Under the pieces are notes generated by a model that had not been told where the DNA came from, made no database searches, and saw only the letters and a list, made by a program, of their open reading frames with translations. 64,000 nucleotides of DNA, taken from assembly GCA_964563125.1 (NCBI GenBank), contig CAZLVY010000004.1, forward strand, positions 1 to 64,000, read 5' to 3'. Positions 35,084 to 43,282 of the stretch are shown here, in pieces (the stretch's first letter is position 1; each line of letters starts with the position of its first letter). The position numbers and the translations under genes were made by a program. This DNA comes from UBA1368 sp964563125. Lineage in GTDB: Bacteria; Bacillota; Syntrophomonadia; Syntrophomonadales; Syntrophomonadaceae.

Positions 35084-35800
35084 ATGGATGCAGCAGGAAT
35101 ATCACATATCGGCTTGGTTCGTAAAAAGAATGAAGATAAATTTATATTAGACTCGAATCATAATTTATTCGTTATATGTGATGGTATGGGTGGTCATAAA
35201 GGAGGAGAAATAGCTTCTTCTATAGCTGCCCAAATTATTGGCAACACTTTTCGCCTAAGTTATAACCAGGACAAAATGGCTGCTTTAAATGTGGCAATTA
35301 GCGAAGCCAATTTAAAAATATGGCAGGCAGGTGTGGAAAAACCAGAATTTCAGGAGATGGGGACCACAGTTACTGCCGCTATTATAGTTGATAATAGTCT
35401 TATTATTGCCAATGTGGGAGACAGTTCGATATTTTTACTGCGTGAAAACCAAATAAGAAAATTGACTACGGATCATACTTTAGCTCGGCAGATGGTGGTT
35501 GACGGGTTATTAAAAGAAACAGAAGTCAGAACATGCTCGTATAATCATGTTTTGACCAGGGCGCTGGGAGTACAGCAAAACGTACTTATTGATAATTATA
35601 CAGAAACTATACTACCGCAAGATTATATAATTCTTTGTAGTGATGGTTTGAGCGACATGTTAGAAGAAGCAGAAATGCTATCATTAATAAATGAAAATAA
35701 AGCCGATACCGATGCTAAAACAATTGCCCAAAAGCTGGTTGATGCAGCACTGCATAAAGGCGGTCATGATAATATTACAGTTATAGTCCTTTGTATATGA
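35084..35800 (+). CDS. prpC: PP2C-type Ser/Thr phosphatase PrpC
   Basis: 238 residues, bacterial PP2C class. Metal-binding motifs are present: NEDKF, VICDGMGGHKGGE, MGTTVTAAI, VGDSSIFLL, TTDHTLARQ, LCSDGLSDM and GGHDNITVIV. It dephosphorylates the targets of the neighbouring kinase PrkC, as in B. subtilis. It ends 16 bases before prkC and shares its operon. Confidence 0.96.
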   Translation: MDAAGISHIGLVRKKNEDKFILDSNHNLFVICDGMGGHKGGEIASSIAAQIIGNTFRLSYNQDKMAALNVAISEANLKIWQAGVEKPEFQEMGTTVTAAIIVDNSLIIANVGDSSIFLLRENQIRKLTTDHTLARQMVVDGLLKETEVRTCSYNHVLTRALGVQQNVLIDNYTETILPQDYIILCSDGLSDMLEEAEMLSLINENKADTDAKTIAQKLVDAALHKGGHDNITVIVLCI

Positions 35801-35816
35801 AATAGGAGGTAAAGCT

Positions 35817-37661
35817 TTGATAGGGACTCTTTTAGGTGAGCGTTATGAAATACTGGAAATAATCGGCGAAGGCGGTATGGCTATTGTCTATAAAGCGCGC
35901 TGTAAAATATTGGATCGTATTGTAGCTGTAAAGGTACTCAAAGATGAATTTGATAATGATCCATCCTTCGTCGAAAAGTTCAAAATTGAAGCCTTGGCGG
36001 CGGCTAGATTATCGCATCCCAACATAGTTAATATATTCGATGTTGGACAACATAAAAACAAACACTATATTGTTATGGAATATGTGGAAGGTAAAACCCT
36101 GCAGGATGTTATCTCTGCAGAAGGTTTACTTACAGTAACCAAAGCAGTAGATATTGCTTCTATGATATGTGACGGTTTACAGGCTGCTCATGAGCAAGGT
36201 ATTATTCACCGTGATGTTAAACCTCACAATATTTTGATAACAAAATCCGGCATAGTAAAAGTAGCGGATTTCGGTATAGCCCAGGCAATCAGTAAAAAGA
36301 CCCTTACTTTCAACGGTCAAATCGTTGGCACCGTTCATTATATTGCTCCTGAACAGGCGAAAGGTGAACCGGTAACACCAGCCACTGATATTTACTCCCT
36401 GGGATGCGTATTATATGAAATGCTAACCGGCAAAGTGCCGTTTGATGCTGAGAGTCCTATAACGGTTGTTTTAAAGCATATCCATGATGAACCTGTACCG
36501 CCCGCATCAAAGAACCCTGCGATACCTGGTGGATTAGAAGGTATAATTTTAAAATCTTTAGCTAAAAAACCTATACATCGTTTTAAAACAGCAGAAGCAA
36601 TGCGAGCTGCTCTTTTAAATTTTCATAGTAATGCCTTTTCCGGTTTAAACAGAACCAATATTAATGGCAAAACTATAATGATACCGCCTATTGAAGATGA
36701 TGGGGAGGAATCAATGATGGCCAGGAAAAAGCTGCGTCCAGCAGGGATCGCAATTATATCTATTGCCTTATTAGGTCTTTTATTGGGAGTTTTTTTTCAA
36801 CTTGGCGGCAATATTTTTGGCAATGATGTGGTAGTGCCTGATATTGAAGGAATGATGATACAAGAAGCTAATGATGAATTAGCCAAAGCTAATCTTACCA
36901 TGGAAGTAATCGATAAGCAGAAAAGTAATGAAATCGAAGTTGACCGGATAATATCGCAGAAGCCTACTGGTGGGCAAAAAGTTAAAGAAGGCCGGGAAAT
37001 AGAAGTTATTATAAGTATGGGCGCAGATTTGTTAACCGTCCCCAGTCTGATTGGTCTTACTACTAGTGAAGCTGAGATTTCACTGCTCAACGAAGGTTTT
37101 AGCAAAGGTGCTATGGAAGGTATCTATGACGATAGATTTGCTAAAGGTTTAGTTATATCGCATAATCCGGCAGCTGGAAGCAAAGAGGCCAAAGGGACTA
37201 AAATCAACATAATGTACAGTAAAGGGAAAACTCCTGAACGTGTTACCATGCCTTCATTAATTGGACTCAGTTTGCAGGAAGCCAAAAGGAAACTTACTGA
37301 AAGCAATCTGGTTTTAGGAGAGCCTATTAGCAAACAGGAAAGCAATGAATATTTTGCCGATCAGGTGGTCGATCAGGATACTGCACCGGGAGTCTTGATT
37401 GATGAGGAGAGTACGGTTAACTTAACTCTGAGTACTGGACCAGGTCCCGTTGCCACTAGTAAAGCGGTAGAATTTCAACTGCCTGAAAACCAGGATTATT
37501 ACAAAGTAGTTATAACGCTCAAAGATGCCAAAGGAAAACGAGAAATATATAATCAACTGCATCGTGCTGCTGATATAGTAAGTGTTGGTGTAAGTTATTT
37601 TGGCAGTGCCAGTATTGAAATTGAGTTAAATGGCAATAGTTTCCGGACCATAAAATTATAA
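35817..37661 (+). CDS. prkC: Ser/Thr protein kinase PrkC with three PASTA repeats
   Basis: 614 residues. Cytosolic Hanks-type kinase (1-270: GEGGMAIVYKA P-loop, catalytic Lys in AVKVLK, HRDVKPHNIL, ADFGIA), a linker, one transmembrane helix (about 308-328), then three extracellular PASTA repeats (each opening with VPDIEG, VPSLIG or MPSLIG) and a final 60-residue beta-rich tail. PrkC senses muropeptides and triggers spore germination in Bacillus. TTG start behind AGGAGGT. Confidence 0.96.
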   Translation: MIGTLLGERYEILEIIGEGGMAIVYKARCKILDRIVAVKVLKDEFDNDPSFVEKFKIEALAAARLSHPNIVNIFDVGQHKNKHYIVMEYVEGKTLQDVISAEGLLTVTKAVDIASMICDGLQAAHEQGIIHRDVKPHNILITKSGIVKVADFGIAQAISKKTLTFNGQIVGTVHYIAPEQAKGEPVTPATDIYSLGCVLYEMLTGKVPFDAESPITVVLKHIHDEPVPPASKNPAIPGGLEGIILKSLAKKPIHRFKTAEAMRAALLNFHSNAFSGLNRTNINGKTIMIPPIEDDGEESMMARKKLRPAGIAIISIALLGLLLGVFFQLGGNIFGNDVVVPDIEGMMIQEANDELAKANLTMEVIDKQKSNEIEVDRIISQKPTGGQKVKEGREIEVIISMGADLLTVPSLIGLTTSEAEISLLNEGFSKGAMEGIYDDRFAKGLVISHNPAAGSKEAKGTKINIMYSKGKTPERVTMPSLIGLSLQEAKRKLTESNLVLGEPISKQESNEYFADQVVDQDTAPGVLIDEESTVNLTLSTGPGPVATSKAVEFQLPENQDYYKVVITLKDAKGKREIYNQLHRAADIVSVGVSYFGSASIEIELNGNSFRTIKL

Positions 37662-37679
37662 ACTGCTTGGAGGGAATTC

Positions 37680-38558
37680 ATGCCCGAATTTAGGCAAGGT
37701 TTGGTTATAAAAAATTACAGCGGTTTTTACTATGTTCAGGACCACCAAGGTGTAATATTTGAATGTAAAACCCGGGGGAAATTGAAAAAAAAGATTCTAA
37801 GCGGAGATTATGTGAAATTTACGCTTTTAGATAGCAAGCGGGGAATACTGGAAGAAATATTGCCGCGAACCAACGAATTGATTCGGCCTAAAATTGCCAA
37901 TGTAGGTATTGTACTTATAGTAATGGCCAATGATAAACCGGTGCCTAATCTTCCTTTGTTGGATAGATTGTTATTACTATCGTATTATAATAAGACGACC
38001 CCATATATCATTCTTAATAAAGCGGACCTACCTAAAAGCCCCAAAGCTCAACTGATGGATTATTATGAAACAGCAGGCTTCAATTTTATTCATGCTTCAA
38101 TAAAAACCGGTTTAGGAATTGAAACTATCAGAACTGCTATAAAAGATAAAATTGCCGTTTTTGCTGGTTCATCAGGTGCAGGTAAATCAAGCCTGCTATC
38201 CGAATTGACTGAGGGGCAAAAAATAATAACCCAGGAAGTCAGTAAAAAGATTGGCAGTGGCAAGCATACCACCAGACATGTCGAATTATATCCACTGCCA
38301 GGCGGGGGACTCATTGCAGACACCCCCGGATTTAGCATTCTTGATTTACCGACCATAAATAATCACGATTTAATTAATTATTACCCCGACTTTAAGAAAT
38401 TTATTGCCCAATGCCAATTTAGTAATTGTATACACAATAAAGAAGTAGTTTGCGGGGTTAAACAAGCAATGAAAAATGGTGAAATAGCCGAATTCAGATA
38501 TAATAATTATCTGACCATTTTAGAAGAGTTAATAGAAAACGAGAGGTGTTACAAGTGA
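37680..38558 (+). CDS. rsgA: Ribosome small-subunit GTPase RsgA
   Basis: 292 residues. The order of GTPase motifs is circularly permuted, typical for the family: LNKADLP (G4) precedes GSSGAGKSSLL (G1) and DTPGFSI (G3). An N-terminal OB fold and a C-terminal zinc site (CQFSNCIHNKEVVC) complete it. It checks late maturation of the 30S subunit. It overlaps rpe by four bases. Confidence 0.96.
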   Translation: MPEFRQGLVIKNYSGFYYVQDHQGVIFECKTRGKLKKKILSGDYVKFTLLDSKRGILEEILPRTNELIRPKIANVGIVLIVMANDKPVPNLPLLDRLLLLSYYNKTTPYIILNKADLPKSPKAQLMDYYETAGFNFIHASIKTGLGIETIRTAIKDKIAVFAGSSGAGKSSLLSELTEGQKIITQEVSKKIGSGKHTTRHVELYPLPGGGLIADTPGFSILDLPTINNHDLINYYPDFKKFIAQCQFSNCIHNKEVVCGVKQAMKNGEIAEFRYNNYLTILEELIENERCYK

Positions 38559-39202
38559 TAATAGTTGCTCCTTCCATATTATCAGCAAATTTTATAGAGT
38601 TAGGTAAAGATATAGAGAAAGTTGAAATAGCAGGTGCAGATTGGCTGCATATAGATGTAATGGATGGACATTTTGTACCCAACCTGACTATTGGTCCTCA
38701 GGTAGTAGCAGACATAAAAAAAACAACTAAATTAATTTTAGATGTACATTTAATGATCGAAAATCCCGAGAATTTTATTAAAGCTTTTGCCGAAGCGGGA
38801 GCAGACTTTATTACAGTACATGCCGAAGCCAGCAATCATCTAAATCGTTTAATTAACATGATAAAACAGGCCGGGTGCCGGGCAGGTGTTTCACTGAATC
38901 CTGCTACACCGGCAGTGATGCTTGAAAACATCATTGCTGACGTTGATCTTATCCTGTTGATGACAGTAAATCCTGGGTTTGGCGGTCAAAAATATATTCC
39001 TTCTGTATTACCTAAAATAAAAAAAGTTAAAAAGATGCTGGAACAACATAATCCGCAGGCTTATCTGCAAGTTGACGGCGGCATTAACGATCAAACCGCA
39101 CCTGAGGTAGTCAAGGCCGGTGCCAATGTTTTAGTGTCAGGCTCTTATGTGTTTAATAATGATGACCAGCAACTGGCGATCAGAACCCTTAAAAATAGTT
39201 GA
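38555..39202 (+). CDS. rpe: Ribulose-phosphate 3-epimerase
   Basis: About 215 residues. TIM-barrel motifs are IIVAPSILSANF at the start, HIDVMDGHFVPNLTIGP, DVHLMIENP, MTVNPGFGGQKYIP and VDGGINDQTAP. It interconverts ribulose-5-phosphate and xylulose-5-phosphate; ribulose-5-phosphate is also the substrate of RibB in the next operon. GTG 38555 follows GAGGTG and overlaps the rsgA stop; GTG 38546 lies in the SD. Confidence 0.96.
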   Translation: MIIVAPSILSANFIELGKDIEKVEIAGADWLHIDVMDGHFVPNLTIGPQVVADIKKTTKLILDVHLMIENPENFIKAFAEAGADFITVHAEASNHLNRLINMIKQAGCRAGVSLNPATPAVMLENIIADVDLILLMTVNPGFGGQKYIPSVLPKIKKVKKMLEQHNPQAYLQVDGGINDQTAPEVVKAGANVLVSGSYVFNNDDQQLAIRTLKNS

Positions 39203-39207
39203 TGATA

Positions 39208-39236
39208 TTGACCATCCGTTGCACTAGTGCTAATAT
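39208..39236 (+). promoter_or_regulatory. Promoter of the riboflavin operon
   Basis: TTGACC (39208-39213), 17 bases, TAATAT (39231-39236) with an extended TG upstream of the -10. It precedes the FMN riboswitch by about 25 bases. Confidence 0.75.
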
Positions 39237-39262
39237 TAATAAAATTGAATAACAAACAACTT

Positions 39263-39371
39263 TTCTTCGGGGATGGGTGTAATTCCCTATCGGCGGTAAA
39301 GCCCGCGAGCCGTAAGGCAGATTCGGTTAAATTCCGAAGCCGACAGTAATAGTCTGGATGATAGAAGAGAG
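39263..39371 (+). ncRNA. FMN riboswitch (RFN element)
   Basis: The conserved segments occur in order: TTCGGGGATGGGTG at the 5' side, CCCTATCGGCGGTAAAGCCC, then GAAGCCGACAGTAATAGTC and TGGATGATAGAAGAG closing the P1 stem. It lies directly upstream of a terminator and ribD. Binding of FMN should favour the terminator and switch off ribD-ribE-ribBA-ribH. Confidence 0.96.
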
Positions 39372-39419
39372 GTCATATTACTTTGTGATTATTTATAATT
39401 GCTGATTGTGACTACTTTT

Positions 39420-39446
39420 AACCCGATGAAAAATCGGGTTTTTTAT
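39420..39446 (+). terminator. Expression-platform terminator of the FMN riboswitch
   Basis: A 7-bp stem (ACCCGAT with ATCGGGT) followed by TTTTTT, between the aptamer and the ribD SD. Confidence 0.9.
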
Positions 39447-39470
39447 ATTATTGGAGGAGTTAGGCTATTT

Positions 39471-40577
39471 ATGAACAGTGAGCTTGATATTAGATATATG
39501 AAAACGGCTTTGGAACTGGCCCGGCAAGGTCAGGGTAAAACCAGTCCCAATCCTATGGTTGGTGCAGTTATTGTCAGGGACCAAAAAATTGTCGGCCAGG
39601 GATTTCATAAAAAAGCCGGTACTGAGCATGCTGAGATTCTAGCCTTACAGGAAGCCAGGGAAAATGCCCGGGGGGCAACCATTTATGTTACCTTGGAGCC
39701 TTGCAGTCATTATGGCAAAACCCCGCCCTGTGCTCCGGCACTAGTCAAAGCAGGAATTAAACGGGTGGTAATTGCCTGTCTGGACCCCAATCCCAAAGTA
39801 GCCGGTCAGGGCTTAAAAATTCTGCAGGATAATAATATTGAAACCACAGTTGGCATTATGGAAGAAGAAGCCTTGCTCCTAAATGAAGTGTTTTTTAAAT
39901 ATATTACTGATAAAACGCCTTTTATGGTCTTGAAAACTGCTATGACATTAGATGGCAAGATTGCAGCCTTTAGTGGAGACTCACGCTGGATAAGCGGCGA
40001 GAAATCAAGGTATTTTGTACATAAGCTGCGTAACACATATGATGCGGTAATGGTGGGAATCGGAACAGTACTGGCAGATAATCCCCGCTTGAATACCCGC
40101 CTGGAAGAGCAGGAACAAAAAGACCCAGTCCGCATAATTGTAGACGGCAATTTAGATATTCCTTTAGACAGTCAAATCATTAAGACTGCAGGTGGGCAAC
40201 CTACCATTATTCTGACTTCCAAGGTGAATAATAAAAGTAAGGCCGAAGCCCTGGACGGACTTGGTGTGAAAATAATTGAGCTGGGTGGCACTGCTGAACA
40301 AGTGCCGATGGAAAAAGCCTTACCTCTGTTGGCTGAAATGAAGATATGCAGCATTTTAGTGGAAGGTGGAGCCAGACTAAATGCTTATTTGTTAGAAAAG
40401 AAACTAATTGATAAAGTTTACTGGTTTGTGGCACCTAAAATAATCGGGGGGGCTAATGCGCCTTCACCTGTTGCAGGCCAGGGGATAGCAGTAATGAATA
40501 ATGCGATTAAATTAGAAAATGTTGAGTACCAAATAATAGGTTCAGACATATTAATAACCGGTTATACAAGGTGGTGA
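39471..40577 (+). CDS. ribD: Bifunctional riboflavin biosynthesis deaminase/reductase
   Basis: 368 residues. The deaminase half has the zinc motifs TEHAEILAL and EPCSHYGKTPPCAPAL; the reductase half has MTLDGKIAAFSGDSRWISG and LVEGGARLNA. It performs the second and third steps of riboflavin synthesis. ATG 39471 follows GGAGGAG, which is 11 bases away; the open frame to 39399 runs through the riboswitch terminator and is not real. Confidence 0.96.
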   Translation: MNSELDIRYMKTALELARQGQGKTSPNPMVGAVIVRDQKIVGQGFHKKAGTEHAEILALQEARENARGATIYVTLEPCSHYGKTPPCAPALVKAGIKRVVIACLDPNPKVAGQGLKILQDNNIETTVGIMEEEALLLNEVFFKYITDKTPFMVLKTAMTLDGKIAAFSGDSRWISGEKSRYFVHKLRNTYDAVMVGIGTVLADNPRLNTRLEEQEQKDPVRIIVDGNLDIPLDSQIIKTAGGQPTIILTSKVNNKSKAEALDGLGVKIIELGGTAEQVPMEKALPLLAEMKICSILVEGGARLNAYLLEKKLIDKVYWFVAPKIIGGANAPSPVAGQGIAVMNNAIKLENVEYQIIGSDILITGYTRW

Positions 40578-41233
40578 TTAAAATATTTACCGGAATAATA
40601 GAAGAAATAGGCACAGTTCAAAGTATTAACCGCGGAAAAGACTCCTTTCAAATTAGAATTGCTGCCCACCAGGTACTCCAGGATACCAGAATTGGTGACA
40701 GCATAGCAGTCGATGGAGTATGTTTAACAGTAACTAATTTTAGTGACGGGTCTTTCCTGGCCGATGTAATGCCGGAAACAATAAATAAAACTACTTTAAA
40801 ACTATTGAAAAACGGCAGTCAGGTAAATCTGGAACGGGCTCTTTGTTTAAGTGACCGTTTAGGGGGGCATTTAGTGCAGGGACATGTTGACGGTACCGGA
40901 ACCATATCCCGCAAAGATAAATATGACATAGCTATTATTTATAAAATTAATGCTCCGCCTGCAGTACTTAAATATGTAGTGCCGAAAGGCTCTATTGCTA
41001 TAGATGGAATAAGTCTTACAGTTATTGATGTAACAAGTGATTATTTTACGGTTTCGCTTATTCCCCATACAGCACATTTAACTACCTTAGGAGGAAAAAA
41101 CGAAGGTAAACAGGTGAATTTAGAAAGTGATTTGATAGGCAGGTATGTGGAAAAATTAATGAAGACAGGTGATGCAGCAAAATTACAAGATGGATTTGGA
41201 ATGAGTTTTTTATCTGAAAATGGGTTTTTATAA
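40571..41233 (+). CDS. ribE: Riboflavin synthase alpha chain
   Basis: Up to 220 residues. Two tandem lumazine-binding barrels: FTGIIEEIGTVQSI, GVCLTVTNFSDGSFLADVMPET, then GHLVQGHVDGTGTI and SIAIDGISLTVIDV. It converts two lumazines to riboflavin. The family begins MFTGIIEEIG; the codon at that Met is ATA (40583), six bases behind AAGGTGGTG. The only canonical starts, GTG 40571 and 40574, lie in that SD-like sequence. A rare AUA start or a base error is possible. It overlaps ribD by seven bases. Confidence 0.94.
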   Translation: MVIKIFTGIIEEIGTVQSINRGKDSFQIRIAAHQVLQDTRIGDSIAVDGVCLTVTNFSDGSFLADVMPETINKTTLKLLKNGSQVNLERALCLSDRLGGHLVQGHVDGTGTISRKDKYDIAIIYKINAPPAVLKYVVPKGSIAIDGISLTVIDVTSDYFTVSLIPHTAHLTTLGGKNEGKQVNLESDLIGRYVEKLMKTGDAAKLQDGFGMSFLSENGFL

Positions 41234-41245
41234 AGGAGGCAGCTT

Positions 41246-42442
41246 ATGCTTAATACAATTGAAGAAGCAATAATTGACATCAAACAGGGAAAAATGATTA
41301 TAGTAGTTGACGACGAAGACCGTGAAAATGAAGGTGATTTGGTTGTAGCTGCTGAAAAAGCAACACCGGAAATTATTAATTTTATGGTAACTCACGCCAA
41401 AGGTCTGGTATGTGTCCCGATAATCGGGGAGCGATTGGATGAATTAGAGGTGCCGGCTATGGTTACCGACAATACTGATAACCATGAAACCGCTTTTACA
41501 GTTTCCATAGATTATAGAACTACCACAACCGGTATTTCAGCCTTTGAGCGCGCAGAGACGATTAAAGCTCTAATCGACAGCAACAGTAAAAACGATGATT
41601 TCCGCAGGCCAGGCCATATCTTTCCCTTACGCTATAAAGAAGGCGGCGTGTTACGCAGGACAGGGCATACTGAGGGTTCGGTTGATTTAGCCAGAATGGC
41701 CGGTCTTTATCCGGCTGCTGTTATCTGCGAAATAATTAAAGATGACGGAACTATGGCGCGTTTACCTGAGTTATTGGAATTTGCAGCTAAACACGATATG
41801 AAAATAGTTTCCATAGCTGACTTGATAGAGCACCGCAGACGCAAAGAAAAACTGGTGGAACGGGTATCGAAAGCCAACTTGCCCACAAAATGGGGTGAAT
41901 TTACAGCCTATGCTTATGAATCATTACTGGACAAAAAAGGACATCTGGCCTTAGTTAAAGGTGAGTGGCAAGAAGATGAACCGATTTTAGTACGGGTACA
42001 TTCTGAATGTCTGACCGGTGATGTATTGGGGTCATTGCGCTGCGACTGTGGTGAACAGCTTGAAAAAGCATTATCCATGATTGAAGAAGCAGGCAAAGGG
42101 GTTTTATTATATATGCGTCAGGAAGGGCGGGGAATAGGACTGGTAAACAAAATCAGAGCCTACCATCTGCAGGACCATGGACGTGATACAGTTCAGGCTA
42201 ATATAGAACTGGGTTTCCCTGAAGACCTTAGAGATTACGGTATAGGAGCACAAATATTAGTTGATATTGGTGTTAAAAAAATGCGCCTGATGACAAATAA
42301 TCCCAAGAAAATAAAAGGTCTGGAAGGCTATGATTTAGAAGTAGTGGAAAGAGTATCAATTGAAATTCCCAGCAAAGCAGAAAATCATAGATATTTAAAG
42401 ACTAAAAAAGATAAAATGGGCCATCTTTTAAGCAATATTTAA
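41246..42442 (+). CDS. ribBA: Bifunctional DHBP synthase / GTP cyclohydrolase II
   Basis: 398 residues. RibB half: VDDEDRENEGDLVVAAE (acidic metal loop), RTGHTEGSVDLARMAGL. RibA half: VHSECLTGDVLGSLRCDCG with the zinc cysteines, YMRQEGRGIGL and NNPKKIKGLEGY. It supplies both precursors of riboflavin. ATG behind AAAGGAGG, 12 bases after ribE. Confidence 0.97.
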   Translation: MLNTIEEAIIDIKQGKMIIVVDDEDRENEGDLVVAAEKATPEIINFMVTHAKGLVCVPIIGERLDELEVPAMVTDNTDNHETAFTVSIDYRTTTTGISAFERAETIKALIDSNSKNDDFRRPGHIFPLRYKEGGVLRRTGHTEGSVDLARMAGLYPAAVICEIIKDDGTMARLPELLEFAAKHDMKIVSIADLIEHRRRKEKLVERVSKANLPTKWGEFTAYAYESLLDKKGHLALVKGEWQEDEPILVRVHSECLTGDVLGSLRCDCGEQLEKALSMIEEAGKGVLLYMRQEGRGIGLVNKIRAYHLQDHGRDTVQANIELGFPEDLRDYGIGAQILVDIGVKKMRLMTNNPKKIKGLEGYDLEVVERVSIEIPSKAENHRYLKTKKDKMGHLLSNI

Positions 42443-42454
42443 GGAGGGAAAGAA

Positions 42455-42919
42455 GTGACAAAAACATTTGAAGGCCAACTAGTCGGAGAAGGACAAAAAT
42501 TTGGTATTATTGTATCCCGTTTTAATGAATTTTTTACCAACAAACTCTTGTCGGGCTGCATGGATGCTCTAAAAAGGCATGGAGTAGCAGATCAGGATAT
42601 TGAGATTGCATGGGTGCCGGGAGCATTCGAGATACCCTTGACAGCACAGAAAATGGCCGCCAAAGATTATGATGCTGTTATATGTCTGGGCGCGGTGATC
42701 CGCGGAGCAACACCTCATTTCGAGTATGTTTCTGGTGAAGTCACCAAAGGAATTGCCCAGGTAGGACTTAACACCGGCAAACCGATAATATATGGTATTA
42801 TTACTGCTGACACCATTGAACAGGCAGTTGAACGCTCCGGCACCAAGGCCGGCAATAAAGGTTCAGATGCAGCAGTTACTGCTATTGAGATGGTCAACTT
42901 AATAAAAGAATTAAGTTAG
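42455..42919 (+). CDS. ribH: 6,7-dimethyl-8-ribityllumazine synthase
   Basis: 154 residues. FGIIVSRFNEFFTNKLLSG, WVPGAFEIPLTAQKMA, CLGAVIRGATPHFEYV with the catalytic His, and YGIITADTIEQAVERSG are the family motifs. It forms the icosahedral lumazine synthase shell in many bacteria. GTG start behind GGAGGG; last gene of the rib operon, followed by a terminator. Confidence 0.97.
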   Translation: MTKTFEGQLVGEGQKFGIIVSRFNEFFTNKLLSGCMDALKRHGVADQDIEIAWVPGAFEIPLTAQKMAAKDYDAVICLGAVIRGATPHFEYVSGEVTKGIAQVGLNTGKPIIYGIITADTIEQAVERSGTKAGNKGSDAAVTAIEMVNLIKELS

Positions 42920-42933
42920 ATAATAAAAAAAAT

Positions 42934-42972
42934 AACAGGGGCACTTCATTATGAAATGCTCTTGTTTTTTTT
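42934..42972 (+). terminator. Intrinsic terminator of the rib operon
   Basis: A 16-bp hairpin with one mismatch and two G-T pairs, starting at 42934, ends in nine T residues. Confidence 0.9.
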
Positions 42973-43002
42973 TGATTAATATTTGAGGTTTAATTCAAGC
43001 GC

Positions 43003-43052
43003 GATGCAATATTAACTCATCTTCAGTAATAAGTGATGCAATAGTAAATCAT
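43003..43052 (+). repeat. Two 18-bp direct repeats upstream of the abfD promoter
   Basis: GATGCAATATTAACTCAT (43003-43020) and GATGCAATAGTAAATCAT (43035-43052) match at 16 of 18 positions. Start-to-start spacing is 32 bases, about three helical turns. They lie 150-200 bases upstream of a sigma-54 promoter, the usual place for activator (enhancer-binding protein) sites. Confidence 0.7.
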
Positions 43053-43203
43053 ATTGAGATTAATTATGCTTTAACTAAAACAACTTATAAACTATGTTTA
43101 ATAATTATACTAGATTAGGAGTCTTCCTGAAAGCCTATATTAAAAGGATTACGCCTGTTAACTATAATAAAAAATATTTAATAATGGTTAAATTTAATTT
43201 ATT

Positions 43204-43219
43204 TGGCATGTTTTTTGCA
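43204..43219 (+). promoter_or_regulatory. Sigma-54 (-24/-12) promoter of abfD
   Basis: TGGCATGTTTTTTGCA contains the invariant GG (43205-43206) and GC (43217-43218) separated by exactly ten bases, close to the RpoN consensus TGGCACG-N4-TTGCW. The expected start point is near 43230, about 50 bases before the abfD ATG. No competing ORF in this spacer is convincing. Confidence 0.85.
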
Positions 43220-43282
43220 TATATAAAAGACACAATCCATGTTAAATTATTTGAGGGGAAAATTTTAAAAGGAGTGAGATAA

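Noticed and set aside
43094..43282. 62-codon ORF upstream of abfD
   Set aside because: It runs through the sigma-54 promoter, has no SD and no domain-like composition; the region is explained as regulatory.
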